Positions 51,198 through 64,000 of a stretch of 64,000 nt of DNA are shown here, piece by piece. Source of the stretch: Hemileia vastatrix (Eukaryota; Basidiomycota; Pucciniomycetes; Pucciniales; Zaghouaniaceae). The notes below the pieces were generated by a model that was not told where the DNA came from, ran no database searches, and saw only the letters and a list, made by a program, of their open reading frames with translations. The position numbers and the translations under genes were made by a program. Where the stretch lies: positions 40,218,183 to 40,282,182 of the forward strand of contig JASXTE010000002.1 in NCBI GenBank assembly GCA_030280995.1. The letters are read 5' to 3'. The stretch's first letter is position 1. The number at the start of each line of letters is the position of its first letter.

Positions 51198-52150
51198 TAG
51201 TAGTGTATATTTTAAATTTTGCTTACACTTACTATATTTGAACACAGGCTCTTAATGATTATATATATATATATATATATATGCTGAACCTGGCTGACTT
51301 GTAACTTGTGCTTAATATGAATAGCCTGTGATTTGATACAATGTAAATAACATGCGGAGTAGTGCAAGCCATAACTTTGATTATGAGGATTAGGAAAAAA
51401 ATGCAATGTCTTCTAGGTTATTCATATCTTTCCATAATTATAGTAATAAGTTAGTAAATTCAGCCTGTGCTCCATATGAGTGTTTTTTATATTTAATGAG
51501 ATGGAAGCAATCAAGGTGGATACGCAGTGGCTGGCAATACGTTCCCACATCTTCCATTCTTTTACAGTGAATAATATATCTACTTCCATAACGGGGTAAT
51601 TTTTTTCACGAGGAATTACAAGTTCAAAAACCTTTTATACTTTCTAAAGTTTTCATGTCATATATTAATTTTTTAATTTCATAAAATCTAACCCAGCTAG
51701 GGGCATGAAGGAAAATTGAACTCGGCCAAGTACACGTTGAGTGTCTGGTCTGTATACTACACTCATCAGGAAAATTCAGTGAAATACTTGTATACAATGA
51801 GGGGATATGGCAAATTGAAAATAAAGAGAAAGGTTAAGATATAGGAGGAAGGTGGTAAGAGAATGGGGAGAAGTTGCAGTGTGAAGGAATGGGAGGGGGA
51901 GAGCGTGTGGTAATGGGATAGTGGCTGTTCTGATTAGAAGCCATGATTTTTGCTCCAGGGGACTTCCTACAAAAAAGGGATAAGTAGCTAGTGCACATTC
52001 ATTTTTGCTCAAAAGCATATGCATATTTTGGACGATTGAAATTTTGAAATTTTAGATTAAACTCAATTCCAATCATAATTCTTTACTTTGTGATCTTTGT
52101 ATTTCTGCCTTGCTGGTTACAATTAATTTTATTCAGTGCTCCTTCAACAA
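51198..52150. other. Intergenic region between the nucleotidyltransferase and RecQ copy B genes
   Basis: It holds a (TA)n run at 51262-51282, AT-rich DNA and a purine-rich stretch around 51830-51910. The minus-strand frame 51776-52024 has no recognisable domain. The RecQ promoter should lie in the last few hundred bases. Confidence 0.35.
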
Positions 52151-56166
<4,016 letters not shown>

Positions 56167-56683
56167 TGATCTCATATTGGACAATCAACCATCGTGGAAC
56201 TCAAGCTATGCAAATGCTAGGCAGCTTTACAAATCATATGTTTGTATACATCAAAATAAAATATATTTCATCGATAAATGTCATTATCTGTTCAGATAGA
56301 ATTATAATTATAGATTATTATCATGCTAATTTATTGTTGTTGTCAAAATCACACCGATTTGCTGTACATGTACGATGATTTTAGAAGTTTTAGTCTGTGA
56401 TACTTTGAATTCCAACGCTACATGGCGAGGGATAAATGATTCTTTCTTGCTCGTCTTGATAGGCTTGATAGGATTTTTTGATGTGTTGTTTAATTGATTT
56501 GGATTGGAACAAGTTTTTTTCCCTGTGAGCGCAATCCCAACACTTGGCACCTGCTATAAGGCACCAATGACTCACTTGATTGTTGATGGTGGGTTGGGCT
56601 GAGTGGGCGAGTTGCAGCACATTGGATATGCAACGTGGGCGGGTGTTCCCCAAGACGGCGTCGTTGTCTTTGGGGCGTGATCG
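56167..56683. other. Intergenic region upstream of ALG10
   Basis: No gene supported. A diverged copy of the palindromic motif (GGCACCTGCTATAAGGCACC) lies at about 56543. GC content rises towards the ALG10 start. Several overlapping minus-strand frames (56326-56772) reflect that composition only. Confidence 0.4.
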
Positions 56684-58952
56684 ATGGACTCCAAGCAGCA
56701 GCGATCGTTGCGGTCTTTAGTCGCATTCTCCATCCACGCCTCCTCCATCTTCTTCATCGCCAGAAAAGTCAACTCCCACCTTCCTCAGCCTTACATTGTT
56801 CGTCAGCTGTCTTAGTCTCCCTCTCCTCAAGTGTCTGGCTCATCTCTGCTTTCTCTTGGGATAGGATGAGCTTTTTCATGTTCCCCAGGCGCAGGCCTAT
56901 TGCAACAATCACTGGCTTCATTGGGACCCTATGATCACCACTCCTCCTGGGTTGTCAGTCTCAGGCTTGTCTGTTATCTTGAATCCTTTCATCTCATTAG
57001 ATCCTTTCACAGATATATCCTGCCTGCCTTGTTGCATCGTTTGGGCCCCTCTTACTTTTCTTGCTCCACCTCAGCCTTGAGATCCCTCAATGCCTTCATG
57101 CTCTCCATCCTTCCTTGGTTCATCAGGCGCATCCTCTCTCATTTTCGTACCTCTCCATATCCACCCTGTGCAGGATCAAAATCCAAAGTCCGCTTTTTGG
57201 TCCCTGAGGATAATATCATTCTTGAAGCTATCGTGATCACATGCTTTCCAATATCTTATTTTTATGCATTTCTCTTTTATACCGATATCGCCTCTTTGGT
57301 TCTTGTCATGGCATGTTATGATCAAAGTCTGATTCACAAACATAAAACCGCTGCCCTAGTAAGTTTCTTTCCACTGGTTCTTCTACATCCTATTTGCTTT
57401 TTAAACCTAATACCTCACTTTATTTTTATTTTTTATCCTTATAGCTTGGACTTGCAAGCTGTTTAATTCGACAGACAAACATCCTTTGGGTTGCTTTCAT
57501 TGCCGGTTCAAGTCTTGTATCATACTTGAAACATTCAAACAAGAACTGCCTCGCAACATCATCTCGCACAGAATCATTAATGTTCAAAGCTGAACAAGTT
57601 TCCTCAGTGACCTCTGCGCCTTCTACCAATGTGATTCATGATCCAGTGCTTCTCGGTTCTTCACCACGTGGGCCTTCCTCATAAGCAGACTTGTAATCTT
57701 TCTTATCCATCATATGACTTCATTTTAATGGAACCTCATATTTTATTGTGAATAAAATAAAGACTTGGCCGTTTTTGTGATTTCTAAATGATTTCTTGTC
57801 TAGCTCTTAAGTCATCAGCTAATGTTCATTTCTTTTTTTTTTTCTTCTGAATACTACTCAATGACTTTCTACTCTAGATGATGTCCTCAGGGCCATATGG
57901 TCACTGTTTATGAGCGTATCAGCCCACATGACTGAATGTGTTGTCTTTATCTTCCCTTATCTGATGGTTTTTCTATTATTTTCAATATTCCTATTTTGGA
58001 ACGGAGGAATAACACTTGGTAAGGTTACTCTTAAGGTAATGATTTACACCTTGAATTCAATTCGGCGTCTTTTTTTTTTTTTTTTTTTTTGGTGTGTCTT
58101 ATCACTTTTAGGGGATAAAACCAACCATAAAGCAGTACTACACCTTCCCCAAATATATTACTTATCTGGATTTTCCACTCTGTTCCTTATACCCATACTT
58201 TTGGATTTTAAGATAATTAACGAAGTCATTCTTAGAATGCTGCTTGGCTTCAGGTTTGTTTTCATCTTTATATTTTTCGGATGATCTATAATGCTGAAGA
58301 ACAAAGATGTTACATAGGCGCCAGTTTATGACTGTAGCGATGCTAATTTTTATCTGCTGGACCGTTCATGCTTTTACGTACTTGAGTTTTCCTTCAGTCA
58401 TCAATGTCATACTCTGGACGTATTAAAAATCATTTGCCATGTTTTGATGGTAGTTACAACCATCCTTATTTGCTAGCAGATAATAGACATTATACCTTTT
58501 ACGTTTGGAAACGAATATATCAAGCTCATGATTCAGTTAAATATGTTCTAATTCCAGGATATCTGTTTTGTATTATGCTTCTCTGGCAGAGATTAGGTGA
58601 GCTTGTTATTATATCTTTGTGGCTCTTACAATATATCTAACTTCTACTTACCTTTATAGCACGGTCTTATACACTCACCCTGCTTCCCACAATATTTTAC
58701 TGCATAGCAGTTCTCTTCACCCTCACGCCTTCGCTTTTACTTGAACCGCGATACTTTCTAATCCCTTTTATGTTTTTGAGAATCCACTTTCGACCGTTGG
58801 TGGATGAGAGTCGAGCTTGGTCATACAGATTGTTTTTTGAGGGAGCTCTTTATAGTTTGGTGAACGCCTTAACGTTGTATGTATTTATTTATCGGCCTTG
58901 GAAAGCACCTGAAGGTCAATGGCCTGGTGCTTGGCAAAGATTTTTATGGTAA
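56684..58952 (+). CDS. ALG10: Dol-P-Glc:Glc2Man9GlcNAc2-PP-Dol alpha-1,2-glucosyltransferase (ALG10/DIE2)
   Basis: This enzyme adds the third and last glucose to the lipid-linked oligosaccharide in the ER lumen, the signal for oligosaccharyltransferase. Nine exons agree in phase: 56684-56797, 56865-56950, 57013-57358, 57445-57667, 57878-58018, 58112-58253, 58318-58377, 58454-58596, 58660-58952, giving about 515 residues. Family signatures are [13 protein letters not shown] and [10 protein letters not shown] near the N-terminus, [66 protein letters not shown] and [17 protein letters not shown]. The protein is strongly hydrophobic with many membrane segments. The start follows the first in-frame ATG before PQPYIDE. 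The donor at 57668 (GTGGGC) is the weakest junction. Confidence 0.92.
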
Positions 58953-59460
58953 ATTTATAACTTATTGAATTGCTTTAGCCTAGTACCGTTGTGGTCCCAT
59001 GATATCCTAACAGCTAATAATGATATTTAGCTTGTCAATCTTAGCTATGATATAAATTTAAAAATATCATTGACAGTGGTGTAGTAGTGTTGGTGAAGTT
59101 TTTTTGTTCGGAGTGCAATATATGTTAATGGGGTTGTTGACCTTTCTTGAAAAGGGGATTGTAGTAGCTCTTATGGTGATTGTTTTTGGTCCATTTTGTG
59201 AGGGGTCCATTTTTGTAAGTTTGTTTGCTGAAGACTATATATTTATCTATGATGCCTAGTATGAATAGAGAGAGAAATTCTCGATAATAGCAACAAAAAT
59301 TCAGTGGGTAAACTTTTCCTGCGATTCTCTCTCTTTCTCTCTCTCTTTTTCCTTCTTCTTCTTAGTTTTAATTTGATGAGGTATATATAAGTGTTCGTTT
59401 CGTTATTTTTTATTTTTATTTTATTTTTTTATTTTTTATTTTTTTATTTTTTTTTTAAAA
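58953..59460. other. Convergent intergenic region, ALG10 side
   Basis: AT-rich DNA with a CT-repeat (TCTCTC) at about 59325-59350 and T-rich runs. It holds the ALG10 3' untranslated region; no gene. Confidence 0.4.
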
Positions 59461-59486
59461 ACCAGATGGATTTCAAGTTGGAGGTA

Positions 59487-59537
<51 letters not shown>

Positions 59538-59620
59538 TCGATCTGGTACTATGAATCTTGATCATCATCATCTCGATCTGGTACTATGAATCTTGATCAT
59601 CGATTGAAGATTGATAGGAT
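59487..59620 (+). repeat. (ATC)n microsatellite followed by a short tandem duplication
   Basis: About 15 ATC units (59490-59537) are followed by two copies of a block containing TCGATCTGGTACTATGAATC, about 43 bp apart and separated by further ATC units. Confidence 0.9.
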
Positions 59621-59655
59621 CATCATCATCACTTTTGTTGTATGTTGGATCAATA

Positions 59656-59659
<4 letters not shown>

Positions 59660-59708
<49 letters not shown>

Positions 59709-59822
59709 ATGTTTTTATGTTTTTCTTTTTTATTTTTTATTTATGTATTTATGTATTTTATTTATGTATTTTAGGTTTGAGATCGTGTTGATGATGATCA
59801 AGGGTTTGTTGTTGTTGGATTG

Positions 59823-59856
<34 letters not shown>

Positions 59857-59998
59857 TTTTTTATGTTTTTATGTTTTTATGTTTTTATTTATAGAATTAT
59901 GAATTTATGTGCTCAGATATACTGGTTTAAAGGTATTCTGCATTTAGACGATATAAAGACTACTACCACCCATTCAACTGAATTTCATCATTCTTTTC

Positions 59999-60029
<31 letters not shown>

Positions 60030-60030
60030 T
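59660..60030. repeat. Low-complexity T tracts, (ATT)n and poly-A
   Basis: There are T runs at about 59661-59708, a TTTATGTATTTATG stretch, (ATT)n at 59823-59855 and an A27 run at 60000-60026. No coding sequence. Nothing further is seen to 60277. Confidence 0.85.
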
Positions 60031-60277
60031 TGACAATGAATTAGTACCCAGCACTCTAAAATTCATACTATTATCTACACATTCTGATAGTCTGTCTATC
60101 TATATCCCTTTCTGTCCTCAATATGACTTTACTTTACTTTAAAGTATAAATTAGAATAAGATTTCAACGATATAACCTTTATCATTTTTGAAGAATAGGT
60201 TATTTTCATTCTGAAATGTGAAATAGAAAAAAAGAATTATATATATTTGAACTAAAAGATGTAATCAGTGTGAACTT

Positions 60278-61356
60278 TTAGCGTTTCTTCTTCCTGGTTC
60301 CTTTTGACTCTGTACCACTAGTTTCTGCGCCACTGGTCTCAGCCTCACTAGTGGTTCCACTTTTTGTTGACCGTTTCGTTAAATGGTTGGCAGGAATCCA
60401 ATCAGATTCATACTGACCTCCTTTTGATGTTGAAATTAGATTAGATTTAGATGGTGATGAAGATGAAGATTTTGAAAAAGCGTTATCCTTGTTGATGATG
60501 GTCTTGGTTGATTTCAAGGGAGCGAGGTACGATAGATAAACTTGATAGGTAATAAATCCAAATAACGATCCTAGAATGAGGTAAAGTAAGAGTCTATCCA
60601 AATCAAAAATATACCCCAGGAATTTTTTTTTTTTAAAAATCAGAGTCTCGTTTTGATGCAAAACACATTGGACTTAATCATAACATACAGTTGAGGATCA
60701 AACCAACTAGTGGGTGGTTCGGTAATAGTGACAGTTGAGTCATAGGCTAAACTTTTGTGATGAGGTCCTTTATCACCGCTGGACCAGGTTACCCAAACTT
60801 TCATATTCACATCACCTTCTTTGAGTTCGGAGCTGAAGCTATAGTTTATAATGGTGGGCTGAGGGGATGGAGGTACTTTGCGCTTTGAAGGAAGTGGTTT
60901 TCCCTTTTGAAAAAAAAAAAAAATAAATAAATAAAAGAAGAAAGAAAGTAAGGTAAACAAAAGAAAGTGTGAGGGTGGGAGAATCAAAGTATACTTTACG
61001 AAGAATTCGTTCCTTTCCACCGATCTCTCTGAACTCGTGGACTACGGAAATGATTCTAAGGACATCCTCTGTAGGATTTTTTCCAAAATTCGTGAACTTG
61101 AGTCTGTGCAAGTAATAATATATATATATATAAGAATGAGAAACAATTGTAGCAAAGGTGCACCATCATTGAATGAGAGAAGGGGGAGAGATAAAAAGAG
61201 AAGAACGACTACAAACAAAAGTTGGTTAGGTTGTCCGTTGAAGACGTTGGATAATGGATTGTGAGGTGGAAAGGCGGCAGATATTTCGACAGCTTCAGGT
61301 GAAAGAAGGGCTACGACTGCGCTAACAAAGGGCACGAGTAAGGCTAAAACATACAT
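60278..61356 (-). CDS. Translocon-associated protein alpha subunit / Irc22-like
   Basis: TRAP-alpha is a type I ER membrane protein next to the Sec61 channel; the fungal homologue is known as Irc22. Exons on the minus strand are 61356-61217, 61103-60995, 60903 to about 60689, and a last exon to 60278. The N-terminus is a signal peptide (MYVLALLVPFVSAVVALLS), followed by the lumenal domain: NVFNGQPNQ, LKFTNFGKNP, VVHEFREIGG, KMKVWVTWSS-like strands and YDSTVTITEPPTSWFDPQL. The last exon has one transmembrane segment (LLLYLILGSLFGFITYQVYL) and a Ser- and Lys-rich cytosolic tail ending KGTRKKKR. The junction of the last two exons is uncertain: the acceptor near 60648 and an A12 run at about 60625 allow more than one phase. 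The gene is convergent with ALG10. Confidence 0.8.
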
Positions 61357-62084
61357 GATGTCCGTGCGCCCAGTAGTTTTGAGGAATGAGGAGTGTTTGT
61401 CAAGGATGTAAAAAGATATCCAGTTTGGAAGTCTGGCTTCTTGTTTTTAGGGGAACGGATGAAGGCGGAAAGACACGTGGAGACAACTTTGGATAGTCGG
61501 CGAGTGGAAATGAATATTGTCTCCTGAGTGAAAGCCTTCCTTGGATCACTGATCACTATTTATGTCTCATCTTTTTGATGCACTGGAAATAACTTGTCTT
61601 TTTGGAAATCAATCAAAAAAATACATATATTCCAGGCTTTCTTTTTAATCAATCATTTAGTTATCTATACTTGTCCAGGATAACATAGTTTCATCAATTT
61701 TTATATTAGCTTTTTATTTTTTTACTTTTAATCTTCCTCCAATTGTATCTCTTAAAGGATTCTTCATCTTTCTATTTTCAACGTAAAACTGATTGCTTCT
61801 CATACTGCCATATCTTAGATCACCCAGCTGTAATAAATATAAAATAAGAGTTTGAATATTATTCAATATTCGTATTCAATATACTGAATTGTGAGCGACA
61901 AAAGTATTTGATCGAAACGACTCGTGAATTTTTATTCCAGGGGTACTGTGTAGAGGTAAGACCAAAAAGAAATCCTTTCACTCTACTTGATTTTTTAATC
62001 CTCCATTGGAACTATTGTACCTTACACGTTCGCAAGGTTTAGACTCTTGGCTTCTTTTGTGTTATGGAGACGATGAGGGTATCA
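61357..62084. other. Intergenic region
   Basis: It holds the promoter side of the TRAP-alpha gene. The minus-strand frame 61344-61556 overlaps the start codon region and has no recognisable domain. Otherwise AT-rich with nothing supported. Confidence 0.4.
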
Positions 62085-62154
62085 GCATGTTTAGCTTAGC
62101 GGCAAAGCAGCCTGCAGTATGTTGGTGATCACGGGTTCAACTCCTGTAACATGC
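62085..62154 (+). tRNA. tRNA-like cloverleaf, degenerate anticodon arm
   Basis: Seventy bases fold with exact tRNA geometry. The acceptor stem GCATGTT pairs fully with AACATGC. The D-stem GCTT pairs with AAGC. The T-arm ACGGG/CCTGT has the canonical loop TTCAACT. Internal A-box (TAGCTTAGCGG) and B-box (GGTTCAACTCC) promoter sequences are present. The anticodon arm is poor: GCCTG against TTGGT has a T-T mismatch and wobbles, and the loop CAGTATG lacks the usual T33. The nominal anticodon would be GTA (Tyr). It is either a tRNA pseudogene, a tRNA-derived repeat head or a divergent tRNA. Confidence 0.5.
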
Positions 62155-63105
62155 GTTGATCTCTCTAGTCCCCTACATAAGTGTTGGGTAAGAAAACAAT
62201 AATGAGAAAGTTGTAACATCCAAAAATGTGGTAGTTTCTCCTCCTGTGTGTATAATTGAGTAAGTCATCTTGACACACTCATATTGAGCATTAAAAGTAG
62301 AATGATGATTGGAGGCATTTGACTGTATGTGTGTGCTTAGCACTCATTGACGAAATTGTCCTGCTACCTAATTATAACCTTTCTGACTACTTTTTTTTCA
62401 CTGCTTACATGCTGTTTACAAGCTTTTTTTTCTCAAATAATAATTGCTGACTTATTTTTTTGATGCTTTGTGTCAGCCAGTGAAGGGAGAAATTAGAGGG
62501 AAATGAGGCAGACAAGGAGGGGTAATATGGGAGTTTGTAAAGTTAATTTTTATTAACATTATTTTGTATTTTTTTTTTTTATTCAGAATATTATATAAAA
62601 AAAAAAAAGTTATGGTTCAAGCTGATTCAAAAATAAATTTGGTGTGTTTATAATTTTGATTTTTATTTATTTTATTTTATTTTTATTTTTTTTATTTATT
62701 TTTATTTTTTATTTATTTATTTTTTTTTTTTTCTGGGAATAATTTTTCTGATACAATTTTTTTTTTTTTTTTTGGTTAAAATTTTTGATTATCATTTTTT
62801 TTCCAAGGACTTTAAGTGGTATACCCAACACCAAATACCTTTGAAATTCATTTTTTTTTTGGCAAATAATTTTACTGATGTTTGTTTTTATTTTTTGGTT
62901 ACTCTTTTTTTTTTTGTTTCAATTTTTTTTTTCAAGGCTCCCAGTTTTAGTTTTTATATTTCATTAATTTTTTCTTTTCTTTTTTTTTCCTTTATTTATT
63001 TTCTCCTCTCTTTATTTTATTTATGGTTTTTTTTCTCAATTGCTATATTAAAATAATGTAAGTCGTTTTTATTTCTCTTTTTATTTTTATTTGTTTTTTT
63101 TTTCT
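62155..63105. repeat. AT-rich, largely low-complexity region
   Basis: From about 62560 to 63100 the sequence is mainly TTTA and T runs. The frame at 62772-63056 is Phe-rich and compositional. No gene is seen. Confidence 0.7.
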
Positions 63106-63110
63106 CCTCA

Positions 63111-63955
63111 GATGCCTAATCTTGATCAGATTCTCAATCCGCCCCTTTCTCCACCACCTTTCTACAATGACAACAACAGATATGATGATGTCGTTATTAG
63201 TCAGATCCCTTGATCCTCAATTGCAATAAATCTTGAGTTTGTCTTTTTTTTACCCAGACAAGAAAATAAAAATGATAAAAAAAAGAAGAATAAAGAGGAA
63301 GAAAAATAATGAAGTATCTATCAAAGTCAGTAGGGTTGTGTCTCAGCCAGATAAGTTATGATTTTCTTGGGATTCTTCAAATCATAATCTAGAAGACTTC
63401 AAGAAGCAGGCTGTCAATGTAATATTTGAATGTGAACCAGAAAAAATGGGAATTTATGTTGAGAAGGAAATTAAAAATGGTACTGTTGTATGGTATGCTA
63501 TTATACCACATGTCTCAGGTTTTTTGGCAAATCATAAGAAGATGCTCGATTCAAATGATGTTTTTGTCCAATTTTTGAAATTGGCTGAAGTGAACATTCA
63601 TGATTGCAAAATTTATTTATGCATGGAGCAAATTGACCCCTGACCAGTTCAGCAGGTGAGTATTTTTTTTCTCTCTTTATTTTATTAATATCTTATTTTG
63701 CTTTTCTGCAGAGAGAGTCTGCCTACCAGATCCTTGAAAACTCTTCTTCTGAAGAGGAAGTAGAAACTGATCCAGCTTTTGAGCTAACCTTTTCAATGGC
63801 ACAAAAATGGGCACATGCAATGGTCAGTTTTTTTTTGCTTCTCAAAAAGCTTAATCTAATAATCTTTTTCCATTTCATTTTCAGGTTACAAATCCTAATG
63901 AGGTGACATACTTTGCAAAGACACCCCTTTTTTAGTGGCATCCAATAAAATCTCA
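63111..63955 (+). pseudogene. Decayed multi-exon coding relic, family not recognised
   Basis: A CAG acceptor precedes MPNLDQILNPPLSPPPF at 63111. Further open pieces are a basic stretch (63250-63310), FSWDSSNHNLEDFKKQAVNV (about 63360), the frame 63446-63643 (VEKEIKNGTVVWYAIIPHVSG) and, after an intron-like gap, SAYQILENSSSEEEVETDP (63718 onward) and AQKWAHAMVTNPNEVTYFAK. Stops separate several of them. The layout resembles transposon-encoded rust proteins, but I cannot assign it. Confidence 0.4.
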
Positions 63956-64000
63956 TAATTTTACTAGTATGTCTGATTTATGTAGCCATTAGCCCTAAAC

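Noticed and set aside
51776..52024. Possible small secreted protein on the minus strand upstream of RecQ copy B
   Set aside because: No convincing signal peptide at its start and no cysteine pattern; better explained as purine-rich intergenic DNA.
56326..56772. Overlapping minus-strand frames opposite the ALG10 first exon
   Set aside because: They lie antisense to a well-supported exon and its promoter, with no recognisable domain.
59611..59823. Phe-rich frame in T tracts
   Set aside because: It is translated homopolymer sequence.
61344..61556. Minus-strand frame overlapping the TRAP-alpha start
   Set aside because: It overlaps the signal-peptide start in another frame and shows no domain; probably 5' untranslated sequence.

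Overview
The window is AT-rich, intron-dense eukaryotic DNA that looks like a basidiomycete, most likely a rust fungus (Pucciniales). Three things point there: many short GT-AG introns; TET/JBP-like 2OG-Fe(II) oxygenase and Myb/SANT-like families that I know mainly from rusts; and a few conserved housekeeping genes set in layers of nested transposable elements. The taxon is inferred from family content, not from a database match.

Layout. Positions 1-6056 are most of a PIF/Harbinger-type element. It carries a Myb/SANT-like gene (+), a TET/JBP-like oxygenase gene (-) and a DDE transposase gene (-), and ends at a terminus GGGGGTGTCA.. followed by TAA. That terminus interrupts the protease region of a large Ty3/Gypsy element (6057-10469, 5' part only). 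The Gypsy element in turn interrupts the transposase gene of a second, older element of the same kind (10470 to about 14.8 kb). The older copy has the same gene order in the opposite orientation: transposase tail, leader, oxygenase, Myb/SANT pseudogene. This repeated three-gene arrangement is the most interesting feature of the window.

15.2-20.2 kb holds a Sgs1/BLM-type RecQ helicase gene (copy A). 20.2-29.6 kb is a gene-poor spacer with transposon relics, including a Tc1/mariner-like transposase fragment. 29,581-38,685 is a complete but degenerate Gypsy element of the same family as the first, with 1.49 kb LTRs and the target duplication GGATT. 40,979-48,060 is a solo LTR of that family (target duplication TAACC), split by a decayed chromodomain Gypsy element (41,554-47,136).

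48.9-61.4 kb is the gene-rich part: a Cid1/Trf4-like nucleotidyltransferase gene, a second RecQ paralogue (copy B), the ALG10 alpha-1,2-glucosyltransferase gene and, convergent with it, a TRAP-alpha/Irc22-like translocon gene. ALG10 and TRAP-alpha both act on the endoplasmic reticulum secretory and N-glycosylation route. The last 3 kb hold a tRNA-like cloverleaf, long T/A low-complexity tracts and a decayed coding relic I do not recognise.

Exon boundaries were read by eye from GT-AG sites, reading phase and, for RecQ, comparison of the two paralogues. The main uncertain junctions are the last exons of RecQ copy A, exon 1 of the nucleotidyltransferase and the last junction of the TRAP-alpha gene.
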